This document shows, one piece after another, positions 24,046 to 33,369 of a stretch of DNA of 64,000 bases; the first letter of the stretch is position 1, and every line of letters starts with the position of its first letter. A program made the translations under genes and the position numbers. This DNA is from Flavobacterium terrisoli. GTDB taxonomy: Bacteria; Bacteroidota; Bacteroidia; Flavobacteriales; Flavobacteriaceae. Where the stretch lies: positions 206,859 through 270,858 of the forward strand of contig NZ_JARGNA010000007.1 in assembly GCF_030167905.1 (NCBI RefSeq), written 5' to 3'. The notes under the pieces were generated by a model that was given only the letters and a program-made list of their open reading frames with translations, did not search any database and had not been told where the DNA came from.

Positions 24046-26734
24046 GGATTTTTGGCAGTTTAATAAAAAAAGTTGTTCCCACTCCTATGGTACTCTTCAA
24101 TGATACGGCACCATTATAATTATCCACTATTCTTTTAACGATGGATAACCCTATTCCGGTTGCTTTTTCTTCTTTTGAATAAGATTGGAACAGTTCAAAA
24201 ATTTTGGTTTGATACTCCGCTTCAATACCCTGACCATTATCCTCAATAGAAAATATATAATGATCCGCATTTTCGGTATATGATAATTCAACAAAACCTT
24301 CCTCTTTGTCGATATAATTTACGGCATTGCTGATTAAATTCTGAAACAATTGTTGCATCCTAAACCGGTCAGTTTCGAGTATTGGCAGTACTTTTTTGAT
24401 GGATACTTTTACATTTTCAGGAATATGAATGATCTTAATGCAATTTTGGACGATTTCATTAAGATTAACTTTTTCGGTAAATTCTTCGCTCGAATCCAGT
24501 TTGGAATAAGTTAAAATACCTTGTATCAGACTATCCATTTTTTCAACCTTGTCTTCAATTAATCCGAAATAACGCTCTGTTTGCACGCTAAAGCCTTTAT
24601 TATTGTCTTCTTTAATCCAAGTGATCAAAGCGTGAATACTGCGCAAAGGAGATTTTAAATCATGAGATACCATATGCGCATATTCATTAAGGCGTTCATT
24701 TTGGGTTTCTAATCTTTTTAAAAGTTGTTCCTTTTGAAGCTCCAATTTTTTTTGCTCGGTTATGTCTAAATGGATTCCTATAGAACCTATAAGTTCTCCA
24801 TTTACATTATAATTAGGAGCACCACTTATGAGCCAGTGCTTTTCTTCACCCGTCTTGATGTTAACCGGGATTTCATATGAATTGGAAACTCCGTCAAAGC
24901 GTTCTTTAATCTTCTCTTCAAAAATGGCTATGCTTTGTTCGTTTAAAAACAAGTCCGAGGCTTTATGCCCCATCAATTCATCAGTAGTATAACCACTCAT
25001 CTCTGCAAAAGATTGATTGGCTAGTTGAATGATGTCATGATTGTCGACTTCCAGCAGTCCCATATTCATGTTAGCGATAATATTGCTGTATTTTTCTCTT
25101 TCCGCCTCAAGACTTTCGCGGTACCTTTTCTTTATAGTAACATCTTCATAGCTCCAAAGGTATCCATCAAGTTTCTCTCCCCGGTAAATAGGGATAAAGG
25201 TCCTCTCAAGAATTCGCCCGTCTGCAAGTTCTACGATTTCTGCGATTACAATTTCTTTTTTGTCGATCGTTTCTTTTAATCGGTCTAAAAAATGATCCGG
25301 GTATTTAAAGTAATCCTTAACTCCTACTGCAATCATTTCACAGTCTAACCCTTTCATGATTTCTGGTTCGGCGTCAATTTCAAACAATGAACAGAATTTG
25401 GTGTTGACCAATAGTAACTTTTTATTGTCATCTTCAAACAAAATTCCGGATTGCAGATTTCCAATTAAGGAATTCAATCGATTCTGTGATTCGATAAGCT
25501 GTTGGCTGAATTCTTTTTCAAATGAAATGTCCTCTTGTATGGTAAAATACTTTTTGACTTTACCATATCCGTCATGTAGTGCCTGCCCCTGAATATGCAC
25601 CCAATATTTTTGATTGGATTTGGTGTAGTTCACTATTTCACAGTTAAAAGGCAAACCATTTTTAATTTGTTCACGGAGATAATTAATCGTTTGTTGGTCG
25701 GTTTCCGGACCGTGTAAAAAGTTTTCGGGTTTTTGTTGCAGTACCTCCTCCAATGAGTATTCCGTCAGTTCCAAAAAACTGGAGTTGACCCATTCTATTC
25801 TGCCGTCTTTATCAGAAATCAGCACCGGGTTACTGTTTTTTTCAGCTATTGAGGACAAAAGCAATAATTGTTCTTCTCGGTCTTTTTCAGCGGTCACATC
25901 TTCAATGATAGCAAAATATTGGGATACATACCCTTTTGCATCATAAATGGGTTGTCCGGTTATTTTAGATTTGAAGGTATCTCCATGCTTTTTGATGTGA
26001 ACAAATTCTACCTCAAAAGCTTCTCCTTTATAGAATGCTTCAACCATTTTATAAATTTCAGCTTTATTAGACAATTTACCACGGCCCACTTCAATAATAG
26101 ATTTTCCAATAATTTCTTTATATGAAAACTCCGTCAGACTAACAAATGCCTCATTACACCAAACGATTTCCCCTTGGGGTTGTGTAAAAACCACACCGTT
26201 TTTATTGGCACTGGCGACTAACGAAAGTTTGTTTAGTTCTTCCTTATCAACATTAAGTTGTTGGCGTTGTTCGTCGATAGTCGCAATAAGATTTTTTAAT
26301 TCGCTGTTGTTCTCTTCTCTGTTTTTTAAAAAATTAAGCATTTCCAACAAGGAATCATGATGAGCAAAATCAGTGGTTACAAGGCCATTCTTACCCACTT
26401 CCTCCAAAGACACCAACCATGGGGACCCTATAAAGAGAAAGCCATTGGCTTGTTGTTCAAACTGACCTCTTAGGGTCGTAGCATTCATCCCTTTTGAGGT
26501 AAGCACTACCAATTGGTTAAGAAGTGTTTTGAAATTTTTTGGGGTAATATTACTTTTGAAAGGCCTTACAATGGTAAAATAATTGGTAAACAATTCGTCT
26601 TTATCCAAATTGGGCATCACCTTGGCAATACTGTTTCCAAATTTTCTAATCATCAGCTTGTCATCAATGAAGATATAAAAAGGAAAAATATTGTTTAGGG
26701 TTGAATCATTAAAGACAAATGGTAAATCAGTCAT
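24032..26734 (-). CDS. soluble multi-PAS sensor histidine kinase with HNOBA-like N-terminal domain
   Basis: A 900-residue kinase without membrane segments. Residues 1-125 look like an HNOBA domain (heme-NO-binding associated): FPFYIFIDDKLMIRKFG, FTIVRP, LRGQFE, FLFIGSPWLVSLEE and a DFAHHDSLLEML block follow the family pattern in order. A coiled coil (125-170), four PAS domains (about 175-290, 295-415, 420-540, 545-665), HisKA with MVSHDLKSPLRSI near 695, and an HATPase with N, G1 (DNGQGIE) and G2 (GIGLSI) boxes follow. HNOBA normally pairs with an H-NOX sensor; none lies in this window. It overlaps the HPt gene, to which it may pass phosphate. Confidence 0.85.
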   Translation of the reverse strand: MTDLPFVFNDSTLNNIFPFYIFIDDKLMIRKFGNSIAKVMPNLDKDELFTNYFTIVRPFKSNITPKNFKTLLNQLVVLTSKGMNATTLRGQFEQQANGFLFIGSPWLVSLEEVGKNGLVTTDFAHHDSLLEMLNFLKNREENNSELKNLIATIDEQRQQLNVDKEELNKLSLVASANKNGVVFTQPQGEIVWCNEAFVSLTEFSYKEIIGKSIIEVGRGKLSNKAEIYKMVEAFYKGEAFEVEFVHIKKHGDTFKSKITGQPIYDAKGYVSQYFAIIEDVTAEKDREEQLLLLSSIAEKNSNPVLISDKDGRIEWVNSSFLELTEYSLEEVLQQKPENFLHGPETDQQTINYLREQIKNGLPFNCEIVNYTKSNQKYWVHIQGQALHDGYGKVKKYFTIQEDISFEKEFSQQLIESQNRLNSLIGNLQSGILFEDDNKKLLLVNTKFCSLFEIDAEPEIMKGLDCEMIAVGVKDYFKYPDHFLDRLKETIDKKEIVIAEIVELADGRILERTFIPIYRGEKLDGYLWSYEDVTIKKRYRESLEAEREKYSNIIANMNMGLLEVDNHDIIQLANQSFAEMSGYTTDELMGHKASDLFLNEQSIAIFEEKIKERFDGVSNSYEIPVNIKTGEEKHWLISGAPNYNVNGELIGSIGIHLDITEQKKLELQKEQLLKRLETQNERLNEYAHMVSHDLKSPLRSIHALITWIKEDNNKGFSVQTERYFGLIEDKVEKMDSLIQGILTYSKLDSSEEFTEKVNLNEIVQNCIKIIHIPENVKVSIKKVLPILETDRFRMQQLFQNLISNAVNYIDKEEGFVELSYTENADHYIFSIEDNGQGIEAEYQTKIFELFQSYSKEEKATGIGLSIVKRIVDNYNGAVSLKSTIGVGTTFFIKLPKIHGKA

Positions 26735-26852
26735 AAGTACTTGTTCATTTTTGAAGTCATTGAATACAATATTCGCAATTTACATTATATAGCAATGTTA
26801 ATAATACTTACAATGTATTTTGCAAAGAAATCAAATTTGAATATACATTAAT

Positions 26853-27266
26853 TTATTCAGTTATTAATTCATTACAACTCCAATACTCCAATAATTTTTG
26901 TATTTTAAATACATAATCTTCATATTTTAAAGGCTTTAAAACATAACCTGCAATGCCTATATTATAACATTCCTTTACATCCTTAAAATTACTGGAAGTA
27001 GTTAATATGACGACCGGAATATATTTTAATATTGGGTCATTTTTTAAAAGTGTTAAAAACTCAATTCCATTGAGCTTGGGCATATTTAAATCTAATATGA
27101 TGATATCCGGAAGACGATCTCTTTCCTTTAAAATTGCTAAAGCAACTACACCATTTTCAGCCGCTATAATTTGATGGTCTAATCCCAATCCATTAATGAC
27201 CCTATTGAATTTCATCACCTCAATAGTATCGTCTTCAATGAAAAGTATGTTTAATGATTTCAACAT
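26853..27266 (-). CDS. single-domain response regulator (CheY-like)
   Basis: A 137-residue receiver with no output domain. The acidic pair is Asp12/Asp13 (FIEDDT), phospho-acceptor Asp59 (IIILDLNMP), conserved Thr/Ser in VILTTSS, and Lys in LKPLKY. It may act as the intermediate receiver for the HPt or as an allosteric partner. Separated by 118 bp from the HNOBA-like kinase and 65 bp from the REC-PAS-DHp gene, so it may have its own promoter. Confidence 0.9.
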   Translation of the reverse strand: MLKSLNILFIEDDTIEVMKFNRVINGLGLDHQIIAAENGVVALAILKERDRLPDIIILDLNMPKLNGIEFLTLLKNDPILKYIPVVILTTSSNFKDVKECYNIGIAGYVLKPLKYEDYVFKIQKLLEYWSCNELITE

Positions 27267-27331
27267 TGCATTTTAGGGTTAATTTACGGATATAAAAAAC
27301 TCTAAAGTAATTGTTTTTTCATTATAAGCTA

Positions 27332-28354
27332 TTATTTTTTATTAAGATTTATAGCTGATGTTTTTACGGTAATGTCTTTTATAATAGTATCCAGCTCTTC
27401 CGCTGATTCTAATAAATGATCTAACATTGTTTTGCTTTCAGCATCATCAAGGCCATAATTTTTAATGATATCCACTAGGCCGATGATTTTGGCTAAAGGA
27501 GCCCTCACTAAATGCGATTGTATCCACGCAATTTCTTTAAGTTTTTCATTCTGTTTTTCAATGGCCTCAACATGAGTTACCCGTTCTGTAATATCATTAG
27601 CTAATATAAGTCTACCGGTAGTATTCTGAAACGGAATGACATTACTTTGGATTTCAACATTGATGATTTCACCGTTTTTTTTCTGATGCCTGAAATTCCC
27701 GATCGAATAGGCGCCTGGTTTTTCATTTAATAATTCAATTCTTTTAATCAGTTCCGGTACATCTTCAGCCGGTCTTATGTCTTTGATGGTCATCCCTAAG
27801 AATTCCTGTAAAGTATAACCATAATGTTTTTCTGCAGCTAAGTTAACATCTAAAAATCGTAAAGTATTAATATCATAAACCCACATAGGCAGTGGGCTTA
27901 AGTGAAATAAATCGCTATAGCGTTTTTCGGATGTTTCTAATTGAAGTAGTGTTTTCTTTCTTTCGATATTGTAAACAATGCTTTTGTATAATATATGGGC
28001 ATCTAAATCATCCTTTATCAAATAATCCGAAACCCCAAGCGATAAGGATTTAAGGCCAAAGTTGAAATCGGAATACCCTGTTAAAATGATGAAAGGAATC
28101 TCATGGCAAAGTAACGACATTTCGCTGATGAGTTCCTCACCGCTTTTATCAGGTAAAGAAAGGTCTAACAGTACCAGGTCACAATGAAATGAGGAATCCG
28201 TTAGGATAGATCTCGCTTCTTTAAAATTTTTCGCCCAAGAAATCGTATGAGCTACAAAATGTTCTTGTAAATAGTCTTCAATCAGAATATAATCTCCCTG
28301 ATTGTCTTCAATGACTACAATTTGGTATGGTTTATCGTCTTTAATGAATTTCAT
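27332..28354 (-). CDS. REC-PAS-DHp protein lacking a kinase ATPase domain
   Basis: A 340-residue protein: receiver 1-125 (Asp64 in LVLLDLSLPD), PAS 140-258 (FHLSPLPMWVYDINTL), then a helical hairpin with AWIQSHLVRAPLAKIIGL at about 277-294. This is a HisKA-type DHp segment with candidate His281. The protein ends about 45 residues later, with no HATPase domain. It could be a phosphotransfer intermediate or be phosphorylated in trans by another kinase of the cluster; the short end does not look like a frameshift. It sits 11 bp after the preceding receiver gene. Confidence 0.82.
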   Translation of the reverse strand: MKFIKDDKPYQIVVIEDNQGDYILIEDYLQEHFVAHTISWAKNFKEARSILTDSSFHCDLVLLDLSLPDKSGEELISEMSLLCHEIPFIILTGYSDFNFGLKSLSLGVSDYLIKDDLDAHILYKSIVYNIERKKTLLQLETSEKRYSDLFHLSPLPMWVYDINTLRFLDVNLAAEKHYGYTLQEFLGMTIKDIRPAEDVPELIKRIELLNEKPGAYSIGNFRHQKKNGEIINVEIQSNVIPFQNTTGRLILANDITERVTHVEAIEKQNEKLKEIAWIQSHLVRAPLAKIIGLVDIIKNYGLDDAESKTMLDHLLESAEELDTIIKDITVKTSAINLNKK

Positions 28355-28365
28355 TTTATTAAGAT

Positions 28366-28788
28366 TTAAGGGAGTTGAACAATGCTAACCCAGAAATTTT
28401 CAATTTTGGCCACAGCCAACATGAATTCATTTACATCAACCGGTTTAGTGATAAAGCAATTGGCGTAATGGTTGTATGCTTTAATAATATCTTTTTCCGA
28501 GGAAGAAGTGGTAAGCATGATTATGGGAATATATCTCAAATGTTTACTTTCTTTAATATACTGCAATACTTCGTGACCATTTTTCTTAGGCAAATTAATA
28601 TCGAGCAAAATTAAATTGGGCAAGACCGCATTTTCAAAAGGTTCCTTTTGGTTAAGGAAATCAATGGCCTGTTTGCCATCTTTGACGACACTTACTTTAT
28701 TAATTATTTTGCCTTCTTCTAAAGCTTCGGTAGTTAAAAGAATATCCCCTTCGTTATCCTCAACCAATAAAATGTGAATTGCTTTCAT
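28366..28788 (-). CDS. single-domain response regulator, Rcp1-like
   Basis: A 140-residue receiver of the Rcp1/phytochrome-partner type: ILLVEDNEGDILLTTEAL, phospho-acceptor Asp63 in LILLDINLPKKNGHEVL, IIMLTTSS, and FITKPVDV. These receivers typically serve soluble PAS/GAF kinases. It follows the C-terminal half of the giant PAS kinase by 11 bp, so it is a natural partner of that kinase. Confidence 0.9.
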   Translation of the reverse strand: MKAIHILLVEDNEGDILLTTEALEEGKIINKVSVVKDGKQAIDFLNQKEPFENAVLPNLILLDINLPKKNGHEVLQYIKESKHLRYIPIIMLTTSSSEKDIIKAYNHYANCFITKPVDVNEFMLAVAKIENFWVSIVQLP

Positions 28789-28799
28789 GTCTTAAATAT

Positions 28800-30662
28800 T
28801 TATTTTTTTGGAATGGTAAAATAAAAGGTAGTTCCTTCTTTCGCTTTAGATTCTAACCAAATCTGGCCTTTTAAGTTTTCTATAATTTTTTTCGTGATGG
28901 CTAACCCCATGCCGGTTCCCGAATATTCTTCTTTGCTGTGCAAACGCTGAAAAATAATAAATATTTTATCAAAATACTCCTGATTGATTCCAATGCCATT
29001 GTCTTTAATTTCAAATTTCCACGAAGAAGTACTTTCATGACACGATATGGTAATGATGGGTGTTTGGCTTGATTTGGAATATTTTAAACTGTTGCTTACT
29101 AAATTTTGGAAAACCTGCTTTATAGGAGCGGCATGGGTTTTTATTACAGGCAGTTGGGTATAATTTATCTCGGCATTTTTTTCTTCGATCTGCTTTTTGT
29201 ACAGCAATTTGATTTCTTCAACAATAGTGTTTAAATCTACTTCTTCGAGCTTGGTTTCATTTTTACCAATTCTTGAAAATTCCAGTAAATCTAATATAAT
29301 CTGGCGCATTCGTTTGGCACCGTCAACCGCAAAAAAGATGTATTTTTTGCCTTTTTCATCAAGCACATTTTCGTATTTCTTTTCAATTTGAGTCAAAAAG
29401 CTGGTAACCATTCTTAGAGGTTCCTGTAAATCATGCGAGGCAACATAGGCAAACTGTTCGAGTTCCTCATTGGAAATTGCCAATTCTTTGACATGGTTCT
29501 CCAAGGCCCGGTTCATTTTTTTGAGTTTAGACTCAGTATGTTTTCTGTCGGTAATGTTTTTGAAATAAACCGTCAAACCCATTTCTGATGGGAAGGCATT
29601 TAACTCAAACCAATAATTTAACAATTTAGAATAGGTTTCTAATCGGACAGGCTTATTTTGAAATTTGGCTTTGTAAAAAGCATCATGGATTTTTTCAGAA
29701 AGTCGGCCCTCATACAACTCCCAAAAGTTTTTACCAATCATTTGCTCTTTACTTCTGCCTGATAATCTTTCTGCTTCTTTATTCCAATAGCTTACATTCC
29801 AGTCAGAATCCAGCGTGTAAAACCCGTCCTGAATACTCTCAAGGGTATCCGTCAAAGTTTGGGTTGCTTCTTTTATTTTGAGATCCTGGTTTTTTCTTTC
29901 GGTTATATCAGAACGTATCGCTACATACTGGTAAGGTTTCCCATTTTCATTCAAAAAAGGAACAATGGTGGTATCAACCCAATAAGGGGTGCCGTCTTTA
30001 GCTTTGTTTTTTAACTCACCTTTCCATACTTTACCCTTAGCAATAGTGGTCCATAGTTGTTTGATAAATTCTTTTGGATGATAGCTTGAGTTAATAATAC
30101 GGTGATCCTGGCCTAATAATTCTTCGCGGGAATATTTGGAAATTTTACAAAAATTATCATTTACGTGGGTTATAATTCCCTTTTGATCGGTAATAGCTAC
30201 AATGGAAGATTCATCTAAGGCATATTTATAATCGGATATTTCTTTTAATCGTTTGAATAATTCTTCTTCACCAACCTTTCTTTCGGTTATATCAGAACGT
30301 ATCGCTACATATTGGTAAGGCTTCCCATTTTCATTCAAAAAAGGAACAATGGTGGTCTCTACCCAATATGGTGTGCCATCTTTGGCTTTATTTTTTAACT
30401 CACCTTTCCATACTTTACCCTTAGCAATAGTGGTCCAGAGTTCTTTAATAAATTCTTTTGGATGATAGCTTGAGTTAATAATACGGTGATCCTGGCCTAA
30501 TAATTCTTCGCGTGAATATTTGGAAATTTTACAAAAATTATCATTTACGTGGGTTATAATTCCCTTTTGATCGGTAATAGCTACAATGGAAGATTCATCT
30601 AAGGCATATTTATAATCGGATATTTCTTTTAATCGTTTGAATGAATAATTCTTCTTCACCAA
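28800..30662 (-). CDS. C-terminal part of a frameshifted multi-PAS histidine kinase
   Basis: About 620 codons open in this frame. They contain two near-identical PAS repeats (about 10-262), a third PAS with a YWNKEAERLSG motif (about 265-385), a coiled coil, HisKA (YVASHDLQEPLRMV) and a complete HATPase (DNGIGI, GTGMGLAI). There is no convincing start: the first codon is TTG in the middle of a PAS linker. The reading frame continues the gene at 30610-33369 if a 4-bp duplication is removed (see findings). As it stands, the kinase core would need re-initiation or frameshifting to be made. Alternatively the sequence carries an assembly error in the repeats. Confidence 0.8.
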   Translation of the reverse strand: MVKKNYSFKRLKEISDYKYALDESSIVAITDQKGIITHVNDNFCKISKYSREELLGQDHRIINSSYHPKEFIKELWTTIAKGKVWKGELKNKAKDGTPYWVETTIVPFLNENGKPYQYVAIRSDITERKVGEEELFKRLKEISDYKYALDESSIVAITDQKGIITHVNDNFCKISKYSREELLGQDHRIINSSYHPKEFIKQLWTTIAKGKVWKGELKNKAKDGTPYWVDTTIVPFLNENGKPYQYVAIRSDITERKNQDLKIKEATQTLTDTLESIQDGFYTLDSDWNVSYWNKEAERLSGRSKEQMIGKNFWELYEGRLSEKIHDAFYKAKFQNKPVRLETYSKLLNYWFELNAFPSEMGLTVYFKNITDRKHTESKLKKMNRALENHVKELAISNEELEQFAYVASHDLQEPLRMVTSFLTQIEKKYENVLDEKGKKYIFFAVDGAKRMRQIILDLLEFSRIGKNETKLEEVDLNTIVEEIKLLYKKQIEEKNAEINYTQLPVIKTHAAPIKQVFQNLVSNSLKYSKSSQTPIITISCHESTSSWKFEIKDNGIGINQEYFDKIFIIFQRLHSKEEYSGTGMGLAITKKIIENLKGQIWLESKAKEGTTFYFTIPKK

Positions 30663-31030
30663 CCTTTCTTTCGGTTATATCAGAGCGTATGGCTACATAT
30701 TGATATGGTTTTCCTTTTTCGTTAAGAAAAGGAACAATAGTGGTATCTACCCAATAAGGGGTGCCATCTTTGGCTTTGTTTTTTAATTCGCCTTTCCATA
30801 CTTTACCATTAGCGATAGTGGTCCAGAGTTGTTTGATAAATTCTTTGGGATGATAGCCGGAGTTAATAATACGGTGATCCTGTCCTAATAATTCTTCGCG
30901 GGAATATTTGGATATTTTGCAAAAATTATCATTCACGTGGGTTATAATACCCTTTTGATCGGTAATAGCTACTATAGAAGATTCATCTAGGGCATACTTA
31001 TAATCGGATATTTCTTTTAATCGTTTGAGT
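29895..31030 (-). repeat. three tandem 384-bp PAS-encoding repeats
   Basis: Three in-frame units of 384 bp (128 codons) follow each other, with equivalent points at 30242, 30626 and 31014 (the last interval has 4 extra bases). The two left copies are nearly identical; the right copy differs at scattered positions. Each unit encodes RLKEISDYKYALDESSIV through the linker before the next copy. Such direct repeats can expand or contract by recombination, changing PAS number, and are also prone to assembly errors. Confidence 0.88.
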
Positions 31031-33369
31031 AACTCTTCTTCAACTATCTTTTTCTCGGTTACATCCCGTTCAATTGAAATCCAATGGGTGTATTCCCCTT
31101 TGTCATTAGTCACCGGATTCAAAGACAGGTTTACCCAATATTCTTTACCGCTTTTAGTATAATTAATGATGGTAATTTCGCAGGGTTTCCATTCATCCAA
31201 TGATTTGTAAAAACGGTCGAGCTCTTCGGTATCAGTTTTTTTTCCTTGCAATAATTGGTGTGTTTTACCTATGATTTCCTCAGGAGCATAACCACTCATT
31301 CGGGTAAATGATTCATTGACATAAACAATCTTTCGTCCTGATTCGTCTGAAGGGTATGCTTCTTTAATCACGATGGCATCGTTGGTGTTAGTAACTACCG
31401 ATTCCAATAATTTAAGTCTTTCTTCTTCTCTTTTTTCCTGTGTTACATCCCGTTCAATAGCAATCCAATGGGTAAACCATCCTGTAGCATCGGCAACCGG
31501 ATTTATAGAGAGATGCACCCAGAACTCTTCACCGTTTTTTTTATAATTTAATAAGGTTACTTCATAAGGTTGCCATAGACGCAAGGCAGCGCTTAATTTT
31601 TTTAATTCTTCCTTGTCAGTTTTTGGACCTTGCAGTATCCGGGGCGTTTTACCCACAACTTCTTCCGCAGTATAACCGGTCATTTTGGTGAAAGCGTCGT
31701 TGACGTATACAATTCTTGGTCCCGGCTCATCCAGTGGCTCAGCTTCAGTAATTAAAATAGAGTCAGCCGTATTGGTGATTACGGATTCTAACAGTTTTAA
31801 ACGTAATTCTTCCTCTTTTTTCTTAGTAATGTCCTGCATTGCCCCAATAATCCTGATTGCCTTGCCGTCAGCATCGCGAATGACAATTCCTTTATTGATG
31901 ACATAACAATACTTGCCATTGCTTTTTTTGTATCGGTATTCTTCTATCCAATTGGTCTCTTTGCTTTTAACTATGGTATAATAGCTCTCCGTTATTTTTT
32001 GGATATCCTCCGGGTGTATGTTTTGTATCCAGGCGGCACTATCGTCTTTGAGTTCGGACAGCTCATAGCCGAATATTTTTTCAAAACCGTCTCCCCAAAA
32101 TATTTTATCCTCTTTGATATTCCAATCCCAAATGGCATCAAAAGTAGCTTTGGTAACATATTCAAAACGTTCGTTGCTTTCCTCGATTATTTTTTTGGCT
32201 TTTTTACTTTCCGTTATATCCTTAAAATAAACTGCCAGGCCATTTTCGGAAGGATAGGCGCTTATTTCATACCACTTGTTTAAAGCCTGATAATAATCCT
32301 CAAAATGCACTACCTTATGGGTTTTAATGGCCTGATGGTATTTTTTATAGGATTCCGAATCAATACTATCTGAAAATACCTCCCATAGATTTTTACCTAT
32401 AATCTCATTTTTCATTACGCTAAGATCACGCTCAGCGATGCGATTCCAGTAGGTGACGGTCCAATTTTTGTCCACTGCAAAAAAAGCATCACCAATACTT
32501 TCCAGTATAATAGTGTTCTCTTTAAGGGCTTTTTCAACTTCTGCCGTGCGCTGATAAACCCTTTGCTCTAATTCTTCATTTAATAATTTAAGGGATTCTT
32601 CTGCTTTTTTGCGTTCTGTAACATCTCGGGCAATACAATAGAGTTTCCCGGTAACCGGATTAGGAGTAGCATTCCAATCCAACCAGATATAACTGCCGTC
32701 TTTTTTTAGGTAACGGTTTGTAAAATGAATTACAGAGGCTCCCATTTTTAATTGGTTGTACGCTTGTAATGTTTGCGCTATATCATCAGGATGCACATAG
32801 TCAATAAACGGTTTCGTAGTTAATTCGTTTTCGGAATAGCCTAATACCTTATTAAAGCTGCAATTAGTTATCTCGAAATACCCTTCGGTGTTGGCAATAC
32901 AAGAAAAGTCATTACTGTTGTTGAAAAAATATTCAAACTCTTTAGCCTGCTTTTTTGCGGTTATTTTTTCAGTAATATCTCTTACACAGTGGATAATGAA
33001 TTTTAATTCATCTGTATCATTAAACAACGGAATGTTTTCAGGCTCCCAGTATTTAGGCTCAAATTTGGACGTACCTCGAATAGGGATGTCATATTTTTGA
33101 ATCTCCATTTTGTGCTTCTTGTTGGTTTTAATAACAGTATGCAGCGATTGGGATAAATTTTTGACTCCGTCAGCGGTTGGGTCGGCATCATTATCGGGGA
33201 AAGCTTCAAAAATTCCTTTCCCAATTAAATCAGTCCGTTTTGAATTGGTTGCTTTAAGGTAGGCTTCATTAACATCTACTATAGTGAATTTTGGAGAGTC
33301 TGGCGTCAAAACCAAACTTGGCGTAGGTGAAATCTTGAAAAATTCAAATAAGGCCTTTTTTCCAATCAT
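30610..33369 (-). CDS. N-terminal part of a frameshifted multi-PAS histidine kinase
   Basis: 919 codons: seven PAS domains in series and no transmitter. PAS1 (1-143), PAS2 (145-262), a coiled coil with LEQRVYQRTAEVEKAL, PAS3 (about 290-390), PAS4 (PAS_3 type, 395-520), PAS5 and PAS6 (LOV-like, with GKTPRILQG and GKTHQLLQG where true LOV domains carry a Cys), and PAS7, the first of three 128-codon repeats. After VGEEELF the frame shifts and ends in ten unrelated residues. Joined to the next frame it would form a protein of about 1520 residues with ten PAS domains and a kinase core. All of it is soluble. Confidence 0.82.
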   Translation of the reverse strand: MIGKKALFEFFKISPTPSLVLTPDSPKFTIVDVNEAYLKATNSKRTDLIGKGIFEAFPDNDADPTADGVKNLSQSLHTVIKTNKKHKMEIQKYDIPIRGTSKFEPKYWEPENIPLFNDTDELKFIIHCVRDITEKITAKKQAKEFEYFFNNSNDFSCIANTEGYFEITNCSFNKVLGYSENELTTKPFIDYVHPDDIAQTLQAYNQLKMGASVIHFTNRYLKKDGSYIWLDWNATPNPVTGKLYCIARDVTERKKAEESLKLLNEELEQRVYQRTAEVEKALKENTIILESIGDAFFAVDKNWTVTYWNRIAERDLSVMKNEIIGKNLWEVFSDSIDSESYKKYHQAIKTHKVVHFEDYYQALNKWYEISAYPSENGLAVYFKDITESKKAKKIIEESNERFEYVTKATFDAIWDWNIKEDKIFWGDGFEKIFGYELSELKDDSAAWIQNIHPEDIQKITESYYTIVKSKETNWIEEYRYKKSNGKYCYVINKGIVIRDADGKAIRIIGAMQDITKKKEEELRLKLLESVITNTADSILITEAEPLDEPGPRIVYVNDAFTKMTGYTAEEVVGKTPRILQGPKTDKEELKKLSAALRLWQPYEVTLLNYKKNGEEFWVHLSINPVADATGWFTHWIAIERDVTQEKREEERLKLLESVVTNTNDAIVIKEAYPSDESGRKIVYVNESFTRMSGYAPEEIIGKTHQLLQGKKTDTEELDRFYKSLDEWKPCEITIINYTKSGKEYWVNLSLNPVTNDKGEYTHWISIERDVTEKKIVEEELLKRLKEISDYKYALDESSIVAITDQKGIITHVNDNFCKISKYSREELLGQDHRIINSGYHPKEFIKQLWTTIANGKVWKGELKNKAKDGTPYWVDTTIVPFLNEKGKPYQYVAIRSDITERKVGEEELFIQTIKRNIRL

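Noticed and set aside
31600..31700. LOV photosensor domains in PAS5 and PAS6 of the giant kinase
   Set aside because: The motifs GKTPRILQG and GKTHQLLQG lack the flavin-binding Cys of GRNCRFLQG, so light sensing is not supported.
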